Shown here: piece by piece, positions 1 through 7,958 of the stretch
How the letters are laid out: each line of letters starts with the position of its first letter
Numbering within the stretch: the first letter of the stretch is position 1
Source of the DNA: Blastococcus sp.
Lineage (GTDB): Bacteria; Actinomycetota; Actinomycetes; Mycobacteriales; Geodermatophilaceae
Direction: 5' to 3'
Assembly: GCA_025965795.1 (NCBI GenBank)
Contig: JAOPWH010000062.1
Coordinates: 1-50,265 of the forward strand
Length of the DNA: 50,265 nucleotides
The notes under the pieces: model-generated
The model's input: only the letters and a program-made list of their open reading frames with translations
Database searches by the model: none
Told to the model about the DNA's origin: nothing
Program-made: the position numbers and the translations under genes

Positions 1-255
1 CGCCTCGATCCGGGCGATGACGTCGGGCAGCTGCGGCTCGGCGAGGAGCTCGGAGTCGAACTCGCGCAGGTCTGACCCGGCGTAGAAGTGGCGGCCGCCG
101 CTGGCGATCACCACCGCGTCCAGGTCCTGGCCGTCCAGGGAGGAGAGGGCGTCGGCGAGTGCTGTCCGCTGCGCGGTGTTGCCCGTGTTCACCGGGGGGT
201 TGGCGATGGTGAGGACCGCTGTGCGGTCGCGGTACTGAGTAGTCACGATACTCAC
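1..255 (-). CDS. Crotonase-type N-terminal domain, partial (cut by window edge)
   Basis: The first 85 codons of a minus-strand gene run off the left edge. The GTG at 255 is preceded by GGGGA; an in-frame GTG at 246 is an alternative. The translation has the crotonase N-terminal pattern: VLTIANPPVN followed by GGRHFYAGSDLREF, the strand and oxyanion-loop region that binds acyl-CoA. The stretch PQLPDVIARIEA after it is the kind seen in the hydratase half of FadB/FadJ-like hydratase/3-hydroxyacyl-CoA dehydrogenase fusions, so this may be the start of a multifunctional beta-oxidation enzyme. That is inference, because the C-terminal part is missing. It is divergent from the crotonase at 449, and the shared region holds an operator-like palindrome. 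Confidence 0.7.
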   Translation of the reverse strand, partial: MSIVTTQYRDRTAVLTIANPPVNTGNTAQRTALADALSSLDGQDLDAVVIASGGRHFYAGSDLREFDSELLAEPQLPDVIARIEA

Positions 256-331
256 TGCGGGGTTCCCCGATCCGTCGCGTCGGCGTGGGGGCGCACCGCG
301 TGCCGCGTCACGCCGCCCGTTCCACTTGCCG

Positions 332-375
332 ACCTTAGGTTCTTCGGTAGCGTTGGGCAACCAGACGTTTGGTTG
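332..375. promoter_or_regulatory. Operator 1 and minus-strand promoter between divergent crotonase genes
   Basis: CAACCAGACGTTTGGTTG (358-375) is an inverted repeat with 8 of 9 half-site positions matching, and is the clearest member of the seven-site set. On the minus strand a -10 TAAGGT (337 to 332) lies 17 bp from a -35 TTGCCC (360 to 355), so the operator overlaps the -35 of the gene starting at 255. A plus-strand -10 for the gene at 449 is not obvious. Confidence 0.65.
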
Positions 376-448
376 TGTACGGAAGCCTGACGGCCGGTTG
401 GATCCGGTCGCGGATCGGACCACGCACCGGGTGCGCGCTGGAGGAGCC

Positions 449-1261
449 ATGGAATCCGAACTTCTCGTCGACGAGGACGGGCCCATCGCATGGCTGACGC
501 TGAACCGGCCGGACCGGCTCAATGCGATCACCACCACGATGCTGGACCAGCTCGCCGATGCACTGACCGAGCTCGAGCACAGCGACACCAAGGTCGTGGT
601 CATCCGGGGCGCCGGGCGCGCCTTCTCCGCCGGCTTCGACATCAACCCGGACGCCGACGAGGTCGGGGAGGCGCACCGGCGAGGACCGGTTGCCGACCGC
701 AACCGCCAGGCGGCCTACATCGAGCGGTTCACCCGGATCTGGCGTCATCCCCAGCCCGTGATCGCGGCGATCCACGGGTTCTGCATGGCAGGGGCGTCAC
801 AGCTGGCCTGCTTCTGCGACATCACCGTGGTGGCGGAGGACGCGGTCATCGCAGCGTCACCGGCCCTGCCCCTGGGCGGCGGTTTCATCTCCCCGCTGTG
901 GTCATTCCGCGTCGGCCCGCAACGGGCCAAGGAGATGTCCTTCGTGCCTGGGCGCCGGATCGACGGACGCACCGCGGTCGAATGGGGGTTCGCCAACACG
1001 GCGGTCCCGGCCGCCGAGCTCGACTCGTACGTCCGCGACCTCGCCTTGTCGATCGCCACCGTTCCGGCGCCGGTCCTGCAGATGAAGAAGCTCGCGGTGA
1101 ACCGGGTCCAGGAGCTCCAGGGGTTCCTGACCATCGCCGGGTTCGGTGCCGACACCGACGCCCTCATCCACACCACATCCGCCGTCGGGGCGATCCAGGA
1201 GCTGGTGCGCGAGGTCGGCATCAAGGAAGCGATTCGGCGGTTCTCCAGCGGCCAGCCCTGA
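449..1261 (+). CDS. Enoyl-CoA hydratase/isomerase family protein lacking both hydratase glutamates
   Basis: A 270-residue single-domain crotonase. The ATG at 449 follows a strong GGAGGAG. It opens with the typical WLTLNRPDRLNAI strand, has the oxyanion segment GRAFSAGFDI, and AAIHGFCMAGASQLACFCD as the second CoA/oxyanion block. Where classical hydratases have GGG-x-E-LA, this protein has GASQLA (Glu replaced by Gln). Where the second catalytic Glu sits (PEI-x-LG), it has SPALPLG. A plain hydration reaction is therefore doubtful; isomerase, hydrolase or another crotonase chemistry is possible. It is a close paralogue of the protein at 12384-13205 and shares the altered residues. Operator 1 lies about 75 bp upstream. 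The acyl-CoA substrate is unknown. Confidence 0.9.
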   Translation: MESELLVDEDGPIAWLTLNRPDRLNAITTTMLDQLADALTELEHSDTKVVVIRGAGRAFSAGFDINPDADEVGEAHRRGPVADRNRQAAYIERFTRIWRHPQPVIAAIHGFCMAGASQLACFCDITVVAEDAVIAASPALPLGGGFISPLWSFRVGPQRAKEMSFVPGRRIDGRTAVEWGFANTAVPAAELDSYVRDLALSIATVPAPVLQMKKLAVNRVQELQGFLTIAGFGADTDALIHTTSAVGAIQELVREVGIKEAIRRFSSGQP

Positions 1262-1309
1262 ACGGCGCTGCGAGCCGTCCGTCGTTGGCCCCAGCGCACG
1301 AGGTGGCAC

Positions 1310-1726
1310 ATGTTCATGGCAGCCCTCCGCTGCGGGACGGTGCTCACGTACGAGGCCCGCGGCGTCCACGTGGTGGGCGCGAGCACCCGGTCGTGGACCG
1401 CGGCTCCTCCGTTGCCACGCGCACAGCCGAGGGCACAGCACGAACTCGAGGCGTGGCTCCGGGAACGATCGGCGACGACCGTCGATGCGCTGAAGAGGGG
1501 GCGCTTCGCGCAGCACCGCGGCAGGACCCCCCGCGCGCGCCTGCAACTCATGGCCCTCGACGGGCCGGCCCCGCTCCGCCCCACAGAGGCGCCGTGGCTC
1601 GATCGGTCGGCCCGCGACAGAGCGGTGGCGGCTAGACGGGGCGGTCGATGGGCTCCGCGCGGTGGGCCTCAGGCCGGCCTGTCATCTCGCCCAACTCGGC
1701 GATCTCGACACGGAGTTCCCGCTTGA
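1310..1726 (+). pseudogene. Degraded copy of a small protein family (see 28473-28853)
   Basis: An ATG-initiated frame 49 bp after the preceding crotonase. Its start, MFMAALRCGTVLTYEAR, matches the start of the protein at 28473 (MFTATLHCGVLLSFEAR). A second block also matches: RAQHELEAWLRERSATTVDALKRGRF against RAQRELLEWLRQRPETSVHALRRQRF. Between the two blocks this copy is about 13 residues shorter and lacks the PCRRHGYC segment. After the second block the similarity fades, and the frame runs about 95 bp antisense into the end of the ligase gene at 1632. I read it as a decayed or diverged copy. A working short protein is not excluded. Function unknown. Confidence 0.5.
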
Positions 1727-3296
1727 GCACCTTCCCGGAGGCGTTCCGCGGGAGTTCGGACGCGAACGTGACGCCCTTCGGCACCTTGTAACCGGCGAGC
1801 CGCTCGCGGCAGTGGTCGAGCAGCTCGGCCTCCGTGAGATCTTCGCCGCTGACGACGAACGCCCAGGGCACCTCGCCCCACCGTTCGTGCGGCCGTCCCA
1901 CGACGGCGACCTCGGTGACGGCCGGGTGCTCGTAGAGGGCCCGCTCGACCTCGAGGCTGGCGATGTTCTCGCTGCCCGACCGGATCATGTCCTTGAGCCG
2001 GTCGACGACGTAGAGGTACCCGTCGTCGTCGAGGTAGCCCAGGTCCTGCGTGTGCAGCCATCCCCCGCGGAAGGCCTGGCGGGTGGACTCGGGATCCTTC
2101 CAGTAGCCGTGGAAGACGGCAGGGGAGCGCATGACGATCTCGCCCACGACGTTCGGCCCGACCGTCTCCCCTCCCGGGTCCATGATGGCCAGCTCGACGA
2201 ACAGCAACGGCTTCCCGGGGCTGCCCCGCTTCGCCAGTGTCTGCGACCGCTGCAGCACGGTGACCGCGGAGCCGCCCTCCGTGAGGCCGTAGGCGTCGGC
2301 GAACCACGCGGACGGGAAGACCTTCAGCAGCTTCAGGATCAACGGCTCGGGAACCTTCTCGCCGCCGCTGACGATCAGTCTCACGGAGGAGAGATCCCGG
2401 CGCTCCACGTCCGGATGGGCCAGGAGTGCCTGGAGCATGGCCGGAGCGAGCCAGATCGTCGTCACGTGCTGTGCCTCGATGGCGGCCAGCACCCGGGCGG
2501 CGTCGAATCGGCGGTGCAGCACGAGGGAGCCGCCCACGTGCAGGAGGCTCGTGGCGGTCACGTCGAAGGCGCCGACGTGGTACATCGGTCCGCAGATCAG
2601 CCCGACGTCCTCGGCCGCATAGCCGAAGTCGCATGCGTGGACGAGGTTCTTCCAGGCGATGTTCCCGTGCGAGATCATCGCCCCCTTCGGGTAGCTCGTC
2701 GTGCCCGAGGTGAACACCAGTCGGTGCATGTCGTGCTCGGCCATCACGGCGAGTGCCGCGTCCGGGTCGTCGGTCATGAGCTCGTCCATGGAGACGGAGC
2801 CGTCGGCGGGCGGTCCCTCCATCGTCACGGCTCGTACCTGCACACCGGCCCTCTCGGCGGCTGCCGAGAGCCCCTCGGACAGTTCGGAGTCACAGAAGAA
2901 GAGCGCCGGCTCGGTCTGCCCGAGCAGGTGGGCGATCTCCGGCACCGCGAGTCGGAAGTTGGTCGGCATCGAGACGGCGCCGATGTAGCTCGAAGCCAGG
3001 ACGACCAGGAGGTACCGGTAGCTGTTGAACCCGAGGACGCCGACGATGTCACCCCGCCCCAGGCCTTGTGCCTGCATGCCGGCCGCCAGGCGGCGGACAT
3101 CGGCCCACATCTCGCCGTAGGTCCGCGACTGTCCTGCGAACTCGACTGCGGGGCTGTCGGGTGACCGATCGGCATGGCACTTCAGGGCCATCAGCCAGTT
3201 CGAATTGCCCGAGGGCCTGATGTCGTCCACGCTCCGCCTCTCTCCGTCGGTCGCCACTGTCTGCTGCCCCCCGTCGGCCGGGAGGATCCCGGTCAC
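1632..3296 (-). CDS. Acyl-CoA synthetase (AMP-forming, FadD-like)
   Basis: A 554-residue ANL-superfamily ligase that activates a carboxylic acid to its CoA thioester through an acyl-adenylate. The phosphate-binding loop LVFTSGTTSYPKG is at about residues 193-205, the adenylation motif DAYGLTEGG is mid-protein, and the C-terminal domain carries the hinge region (VVDRLKDMIRSGSENI) and the catalytic-lysine motif NASGK with Lys522. The length is normal for medium/long-chain or aryl acyl-CoA ligases. The GTG start at 3296 overlaps the stop of the LLM gene (GTGA). About 30 residues precede the first conserved helix, so a later start is possible. It is the last gene of a five-gene minus-strand operon that also holds hydratase, dehydrogenase and ring-hydrolase homologues, so it may activate a cyclic acid. 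That specificity is inference. Confidence 0.9.
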   Translation of the reverse strand: MTGILPADGGQQTVATDGERRSVDDIRPSGNSNWLMALKCHADRSPDSPAVEFAGQSRTYGEMWADVRRLAAGMQAQGLGRGDIVGVLGFNSYRYLLVVLASSYIGAVSMPTNFRLAVPEIAHLLGQTEPALFFCDSELSEGLSAAAERAGVQVRAVTMEGPPADGSVSMDELMTDDPDAALAVMAEHDMHRLVFTSGTTSYPKGAMISHGNIAWKNLVHACDFGYAAEDVGLICGPMYHVGAFDVTATSLLHVGGSLVLHRRFDAARVLAAIEAQHVTTIWLAPAMLQALLAHPDVERRDLSSVRLIVSGGEKVPEPLILKLLKVFPSAWFADAYGLTEGGSAVTVLQRSQTLAKRGSPGKPLLFVELAIMDPGGETVGPNVVGEIVMRSPAVFHGYWKDPESTRQAFRGGWLHTQDLGYLDDDGYLYVVDRLKDMIRSGSENIASLEVERALYEHPAVTEVAVVGRPHERWGEVPWAFVVSGEDLTEAELLDHCRERLAGYKVPKGVTFASELPRNASGKVLKRELRVEIAELGEMTGRPEAHRAEPIDRPV

Positions 3297-4258
3297 CGTC
3301 CGGCGTGGAAGCCGGCGAGGAGCTTCCGGGCCGGATCACCCGCTCCTACGGGCACCACGACGGGTCGCACGCCCGCCGCCGCGATCGCGTCGATGCGGTT
3401 GCGGCACTCCTGGGCCGAACCCAGGATGACCAGTTCGTGGAGCAGGTCCTCGGGGAGAAGGCCCGCCGCCTCGTCGGCCGGGGCCGCCTGCAGCTTCTCG
3501 AGGTCCCAGCCGCTGCGCGCCAGATTCGCCGCATAGACGCCGACCCGGCAGTAGCTCGCGATCTCCCGCCGGATGGAGAGCAGGTCCTCCTCCGTGGGCG
3601 AGACGCAGACCCGCTGGCTCAGCAGGGTCGCGTAGCCGGGACCGGACACCCGCCTTCCCTCCTGGGCAAGGTCGGCCGCGATGGTCAGGGGGACCAGATT
3701 CAGGATCAGGCCGTCCGCGTGCTCGTAGGCGACCTGCACCATCCTGGGTCCGAGGGCCGCCAGGAGCACCGGGGGCGGCGCGGCCGGTGCGTCCACCCGG
3801 AGCCGGCTCACCTTGGGGTCGGCCGGGTGATCCACGACGTCCCCACGGAGCGCATGCCTGACGACGGTCAGGACCCCTCGGGTGGAGGCGACCGGTCTCG
3901 CCAGGGCGCGGTCGTGCCGCTCCTCGACGATGGTGGGGGTGCTGACGCCCAGTCCGAGGGCGAACCGGCCCGGGGCCAGGCCTTCGACGGTGGCGCCCAT
4001 CATCGCGAGCAGGGCTGCGCTCCGGGTGCTGACGGGGACGATGGACGTCCCCAGGCGCAGGGCCGGGGAGGTCTGGGCCACCGCCCCGAGCAGGACGGCC
4101 GCGTCCAGCGACAGGACCTCCGAGAGCCATACTCCGCTCCAGCCGGCCCTGTCGGCGGACGCCGCGATGTCGACGACGTCCGCCGGACGGAGCCTCCTGG
4201 CCGGGATCGAGAGCTCGTACCCGAACGAATCCCAGAAGGGCTCGAAGGAATTCGTCAT
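3293..4258 (-). CDS. LLM-class flavin/F420-dependent oxidoreductase
   Basis: A 321-residue luciferase-like TIM-barrel protein. The pattern RLGTSIVPVSTRSAALLAM followed by GRFALGLGVSTPTIVEE is the barrel-core signature of actinobacterial LLM oxidoreductases, many of which use F420H2 rather than FMN. The ATG at 4258 lies 11 bp after the stop of the BadI-like gene. An upstream extension of the frame to 4336 would overlap that gene and adds nothing conserved. It is co-transcribed with acyl-CoA degradation genes, so a redox step on a ring or on an enoyl/oxo-CoA intermediate is plausible. Cofactor and substrate cannot be read from the sequence. Confidence 0.85.
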   Translation of the reverse strand: MTNSFEPFWDSFGYELSIPARRLRPADVVDIAASADRAGWSGVWLSEVLSLDAAVLLGAVAQTSPALRLGTSIVPVSTRSAALLAMMGATVEGLAPGRFALGLGVSTPTIVEERHDRALARPVASTRGVLTVVRHALRGDVVDHPADPKVSRLRVDAPAAPPPVLLAALGPRMVQVAYEHADGLILNLVPLTIAADLAQEGRRVSGPGYATLLSQRVCVSPTEEDLLSIRREIASYCRVGVYAANLARSGWDLEKLQAAPADEAAGLLPEDLLHELVILGSAQECRNRIDAIAAAGVRPVVVPVGAGDPARKLLAGFHAGR

Positions 4259-4268
4259 CCGGAGACCC

Positions 4269-5102
4269 TCAGTGGCTGCCGGCGCCGGCATAACGACCGA
4301 AGTCCGGGGGCCGCTTCTCGACGAACGCCAGCGCACCTTCCTTGCCCTCGTCGCTGGACACGAACAGATCGAGGCCGGCGTTGGCCAGCTTCTCGAGTCC
4401 GGCTTGGTGCGCGGTGTCGGCGTTGAACGAGAACTTGAGGAACTTCAGCGCGGTCGGGCTCATCGCCTTCAGCTCCGCCGCCCATGCCTTCGCCGTGCTC
4501 ATGAGCTCGTCGGGTGGGACGACGGCGTTCACCAGCCCCCAGTCCAGCGCCTGGGCCGCCGAGTACTGGCGGCAGAAGAACCAGATCTCTCGCGCGCGCT
4601 TCTGCCCGACGACGCGCGCCAGGTAGTTCGTCCCGAAGCCTGCGTCGAACGACCCCACGCGTGGGCCGACCTGACCGAAGCGCGCGGTCTCGGAGGCGAT
4701 GCTGATGTCGCACAGCACGTGGAACACGTGGCCACCGCCGATCGCGACGCCGTTGACGGCGGCGATCACCGGCTTGGGGATGTCGCGGATGAGGCCGTGC
4801 AGGTAGTCGGCGTCCAGGATCCCGTCCCGCGTGGGGCCGTAGTCCCCGGTCTCGGCGCGCTGCTTGACGTCGCCGCCCGAGCAGAACGCCTTCTCGCCGG
4901 CGCCGGTCCAGATGACCGAGCGCACCTCGTTGTCGGCCCACGCCCGACGGAACGCGTGCACCAGTTCGTCGATCGTCCGTCCGCGGAACGCGTTGTAGCG
5001 CTCGGGCCGGTTGATCGTGATGATCGCGGCGCCGTCGTCGACCTCATAGAGGATGTCGGTGTACCCGCTGGTGTCGCTGAAAGCCTCGCCGGATGCACTC
5101 AT
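4269..5102 (-). CDS. Crotonase-family C-C bond hydrolase of the MenB/BadI type (putative ring-opening enzyme)
   Basis: A 277-residue crotonase that carries the MenB/BadI subgroup signature and not the hydratase one: GGGHVFH at 122-128, GPRVGSFDAGFG at about 146-157 with the conserved Asp153, and REIWFFCRQY at 171-180. MenB makes 1,4-dihydroxy-2-naphthoyl-CoA by Dieckmann-type closure. BadI runs a related reaction in reverse, opening 2-ketocyclohexanecarboxyl-CoA to pimeloyl-CoA. No menaquinone genes are visible, and the neighbours are an acyl-CoA ligase, an SDR and a hydratase, which favours the ring-opening role. The ATG at 5102 follows TAGGAG and sits 9 bp after the SDR stop. MenB itself, or another diketone hydrolase, remains the alternative. 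Confidence 0.85.
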   Translation of the reverse strand: MSASGEAFSDTSGYTDILYEVDDGAAIITINRPERYNAFRGRTIDELVHAFRRAWADNEVRSVIWTGAGEKAFCSGGDVKQRAETGDYGPTRDGILDADYLHGLIRDIPKPVIAAVNGVAIGGGHVFHVLCDISIASETARFGQVGPRVGSFDAGFGTNYLARVVGQKRAREIWFFCRQYSAAQALDWGLVNAVVPPDELMSTAKAWAAELKAMSPTALKFLKFSFNADTAHQAGLEKLANAGLDLFVSSDEGKEGALAFVEKRPPDFGRYAGAGSH

Positions 5103-5111
5103 GTCGAACTC

Positions 5112-5861
5112 CTAACCTGCCATGGTGAGGCCGCCACTGACGCTCAGTGTCTGGCCGGTGATGTATGACGTGTCGTCGCTGGTGAAGAACCGCACGGCGT
5201 GCATGACGTCCTCCGGCTGTGCGAGCCGGCCCATCGGGATGACCCGGGCGAGCGAGTCCGTCAGCTTCTTCGGTGCACCGTGAAGCATCGCTGTGTCGGT
5301 CGGCCCGGGACACACGCAGTTGACGCAGATCTTGTGGCGGGCCATCTCACGGGCGAGCGCCTTGGTGAAGCCGATGAGACCGCCCTTCGCGCCGGAATAG
5401 ACCACCTCTCCGCTGCTGCCGACGCGGCCCGCGTCGCTGGAGATGTTCACGACCCGGCCGCCCAGGCCCTCGGCGATCATGCCCTCGAGGAAGGCGTGGC
5501 TGACCGCCATCGCGCCCAGGAGATTGATCGACATGATCTTGATCCGGAAGTCGGTCGTGGTCTCCATGAAGGGGTGGATCTCCTCCCACCCGGCGTTGTT
5601 GACCACGATGCGAGCCGTTCCGTAGTGGGCGACGACTTCGTCGCGGACCGCTACGACCGCCTCTGCATCGGCGATGTCCAGCTGGAAGGCGGTGGCGTCG
5701 CCGCCCTTCCCGCGGATCATCTCGACCGTTTCCTGAGCCGTCCCCTCGTTGATGTCCAGCGCCGCTACACGGCGGCCGGACTCGGCCAGGCCCAGGGCGA
5801 TGGCGCGGCCCATGCCGGAGCCTGCGCCGGTGACGACGGCCAGTGCGTCGGACTCGTTCAT
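5112..5861 (-). CDS. Short-chain dehydrogenase/reductase (putative hydroxyacyl-CoA dehydrogenase)
   Basis: A 249-residue classical SDR with the NAD(P)-binding motif TGAGSGMGRA near the N-terminus, the structural NNAG motif, a Ser in NISSDAGR, and the catalytic YSGAK (Tyr-x-x-x-Lys). The C-terminal GQTLSVSGGLTMAG is typical of 3-oxoacyl reductase/hydroxyacyl dehydrogenase SDRs. The ATG at 5861 follows AGGAG, 10 bp after the stop of the hydratase gene. Sitting between a competent enoyl-CoA hydratase and a BadI-type hydrolase, it fits the BadH step, oxidation of a 2-hydroxycyclic acyl-CoA to the 2-oxo form. The family is clear; the step is inferred from context. Confidence 0.88.
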   Translation of the reverse strand: MNESDALAVVTGAGSGMGRAIALGLAESGRRVAALDINEGTAQETVEMIRGKGGDATAFQLDIADAEAVVAVRDEVVAHYGTARIVVNNAGWEEIHPFMETTTDFRIKIMSINLLGAMAVSHAFLEGMIAEGLGGRVVNISSDAGRVGSSGEVVYSGAKGGLIGFTKALAREMARHKICVNCVCPGPTDTAMLHGAPKKLTDSLARVIPMGRLAQPEDVMHAVRFFTSDDTSYITGQTLSVSGGLTMAG

Positions 5862-5871
5862 GTGGGATCTC

Positions 5872-6624
5872 CTAGTTGTCTCGGGCGAAGAACTTCTTCA
5901 GGCCCTCTCGAGCACTCGGGTCGTCCATGAGCAGGCGCGTGGTCTCGATCTCGAGCGCGTAGCCCTCTCGGCTGTCGTCGAGCTGGATGCACCGCTTGAT
6001 CGCGGCCAGGGCCACCGGCGACCGGGAGGCCAGCTCGTCGGCGAGCTCGGTCGCGAAGGTCAGCACCTCAGCGGCCGGCAGCGCCCAGTGGACCAGCCCG
6101 AACTGCTCGGCCTGCGACCCGCTCACCGTCTCGCCTCGCAGGGCCAGCCGGAAGGCCAGGGCCCGCCCGCCGATCCGGGTCAGGCGCTGGGTACCTCCGG
6201 CGCCGGGCAGCAGCCCCAGTTTGATCTCCGGAAGTCCGTACGACGCGTCGGCAGCGGCGATGCGCAGATCGCAGGCCAGGGCGAGCTCGAAACCCCCGCC
6301 GAGCGCCGTCCCGTTCATGGCGCAGATCGTGGGGATGGGCAAGGCGGCGATGGTCGCGTAGGCGTTCTGCAACCGCTGGACGAAGGCCACCATGTCCTCG
6401 CCGCCGGTCGGGCTCTCGATATGGGTGCGGACCAGCTCCAGGTCCGCGCCCGCTCCGAAGTGTCGGCCTTCCCCGGTGACCACGAGGACACGAACGCCGG
6501 AATTCGGGCGCTGCAGTGTCGCCAGGACGTCCTCGAGGGCGGCGAGTACGCCCTCGCCGATGGCGTTGACCGGAGGCGAGTCCAGCGACACCGTCATCAC
6601 GGCGCCCGAACTGCGAACCTTCAC
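5872..6624 (-). CDS. Enoyl-CoA hydratase with both catalytic glutamates
   Basis: A 250-residue crotonase that keeps both catalytic acids of true enoyl-CoA hydratases: Glu in GGGFELALACD and Glu in PEIKLGLLPGAGGTQRL. It should add water across a 2,3-double bond of an acyl-CoA; in the operon context this could be a cyclic 1-ene-1-carboxyl-CoA, the BadK-like step. I chose GTG at 6624, preceded by GGAG, over a longer frame starting near 6663, because the longer frame would run through the promoter and operator at 6633-6653. It is the first gene of the minus-strand operon 6624 to 1632. Confidence 0.88.
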   Translation of the reverse strand: MKVRSSGAVMTVSLDSPPVNAIGEGVLAALEDVLATLQRPNSGVRVLVVTGEGRHFGAGADLELVRTHIESPTGGEDMVAFVQRLQNAYATIAALPIPTICAMNGTALGGGFELALACDLRIAAADASYGLPEIKLGLLPGAGGTQRLTRIGGRALAFRLALRGETVSGSQAEQFGLVHWALPAAEVLTFATELADELASRSPVALAAIKRCIQLDDSREGYALEIETTRLLMDDPSAREGLKKFFARDN

Positions 6625-6632
6625 GCTTCTCC

Positions 6633-6653
6633 AGCCTACCCACCGTTTGGTTG
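6633..6653. promoter_or_regulatory. Operator 2 with minus-strand -10
   Basis: CTACCCACC-GTTTGGTTG (6636-6653): the right half is identical to the consensus GTTTGGTTG and the left half matches 6 of 9. A minus-strand -10 TAGGCT (6638 to 6633) overlaps its edge and predicts a start of transcription near 6626, almost at the GTG at 6624. The racemase gene at 6844 diverges from here. Confidence 0.6.
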
Positions 6654-6843
6654 TCCGTGGCACAGTAGCAAGAGGGATGGCCGTGTCAACAGAGCGCGGG
6701 CGACCCGGCCGCCCGCCCGGGTGGCCGCTGGGAGCGCCAGGAGCGGTAGTGATACAACCAGGCGGTCGTCAGCGGGAGGCCGAACACCGGCCGCCGCTGG
6801 CAGGGCCCCGGCCCGCGTGCGCACAAGTCGAGGAGAGGTTCAG

Positions 6844-7938
6844 GTGACCGGTCCCCTCGAGGGCCTGCGGGTGCTGGAGCTGGGTGCGATCGGCCCGTCC
6901 GCGCACGCGGCCATGGTGCTGGGGGACCTGGGGGCCGACGTCGTCCGTGTCGACCGCCGGATGGCGGCGCCGACCCCGGAGATGCGGCTGACCGGCGACG
7001 TGCTGCGCAGCCGCCGGTCGGTGTGCCTCGACCTCAAGGACCCGGGAGACCTGGAGACCCTGCGCCGGATGGTCGACCGGGCGGACGTCCTCCTCGAGGG
7101 GTTCCGCCCCGGCGTCATGGAGCGGTTGGGTATCGGGCCGGACGAGTGCCTTCCGCGCAATCCGCGCCTCGTCTTCGCCCGCGTGACCGGATGGGGGCAG
7201 GACGGCCCGCTGGCCCAGACAGCCGGCCACGATCTCAACTACATCGGCCTGACCGGGGTGCTGGGTGCCCTCGGGCCCCGGGACCGGCCGCCGCCCCCAC
7301 CACTGGCCCTCGTCGGCGACTACGGCGGCGGCTCGATGTACGTGCTGCTCGGTGTCCTGGCGGCTCTCGTGGAGCGGGGGGTCTCGGGGCGGGGTCAGGT
7401 CGTCGACGCGGCGATGGTCAACGGCGTGTCGCTCCTGTCGCAGCTGATGTGGTCGCTGCGCAGCGACGGGGCGTGGCAGGACACCCGGCACAGCAACTTC
7501 CTCGACGGGGCGGCTCCCTACTACCGGACCTACGAGTGCTCGGACGGCCGCTACCTCGCCGTGGCTCCGCTGGAGCAGAAGTTCTACGACGTCCTGCTGA
7601 CCGGACTCGGTCTCGCGCCCGGAGACCTGCCCGACCGCGGGGATCCGGCGAACTGGCCGGTCATCGAGGCGCGGCTGGACTCGATCTTCCGCACGCGCTC
7701 ACGCGACGCGTGGGCCGAGCACTTCGCCGGGAGTGACGCCTGTGTCAGCCCCGTGCTGACCTGGGACGAGGCGAGCACGGACCCGCAGCTCCGGCATCGC
7801 GAGGCGCTGGTGACCATCGAGGGGCGGCTCCAGGCCGGGATCGGCCCCCTGTTCTCCCGGACGCGGCCCGACGTCCCGTCCGCACCGCGCCGACTGGGTG
7901 AGGACGGTCCGGAGGTCTTCCGGGACTGGGGGGTCTGA
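6844..7938 (+). CDS. Alpha-methylacyl-CoA racemase (family III CoA-transferase fold)
   Basis: A 364-residue CaiB/BaiF-fold protein. The GTG at 6844 follows GAGGAGAGG. The AMACR hallmarks are present: GHDLNY with His129, GDYGGGSMY with Asp159, and PLEQKFY with Glu244. The spacing equals that of His126, Asp156 and Glu241 in the Mycobacterium tuberculosis racemase MCR. This argues for epimerisation of 2-methylacyl-CoA thioesters rather than CoA transfer, whose family members rely on a catalytic Asp elsewhere. A racemase implies that a 2-methyl-branched intermediate is processed by this cluster. The open frame continues upstream, but that part has no recognisable homology and overlaps the divergent promoter. 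It is convergent with the tandem SDR gene, 20 bp apart. Confidence 0.88.
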   Translation: MTGPLEGLRVLELGAIGPSAHAAMVLGDLGADVVRVDRRMAAPTPEMRLTGDVLRSRRSVCLDLKDPGDLETLRRMVDRADVLLEGFRPGVMERLGIGPDECLPRNPRLVFARVTGWGQDGPLAQTAGHDLNYIGLTGVLGALGPRDRPPPPPLALVGDYGGGSMYVLLGVLAALVERGVSGRGQVVDAAMVNGVSLLSQLMWSLRSDGAWQDTRHSNFLDGAAPYYRTYECSDGRYLAVAPLEQKFYDVLLTGLGLAPGDLPDRGDPANWPVIEARLDSIFRTRSRDAWAEHFAGSDACVSPVLTWDEASTDPQLRHREALVTIEGRLQAGIGPLFSRTRPDVPSAPRRLGEDGPEVFRDWGV

Positions 7939-7958
7939 CACCGACGCGCGCGGGTCGG

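Noticed and set aside
1662-3164. A 500-codon open frame antisense to the ligase gene
   Set aside because: A shadow of the GC-rich third positions; no family motifs, and the minus-strand ligase has all catalytic motifs.
4269-5102. Identification as MenB (menaquinone synthesis)
   Set aside because: Signature shared by MenB and BadI; no other menaquinone genes nearby and an acyl-CoA degradation operon around it. Kept as an alternative only.
6755-6772. A possible eighth operator (CAACCAGGC-GGTCGTCAG) before the racemase
   Set aside because: Only the left half fits (7 of 9); the right half matches 4 of 9, no better than chance in this GC context.
5749-6843. Long in-frame extension upstream of the racemase
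   Set aside because: Antisense to the SDR and hydratase genes and through the divergent promoter; homology begins at the GTG at 6844, which has a good ribosome site.
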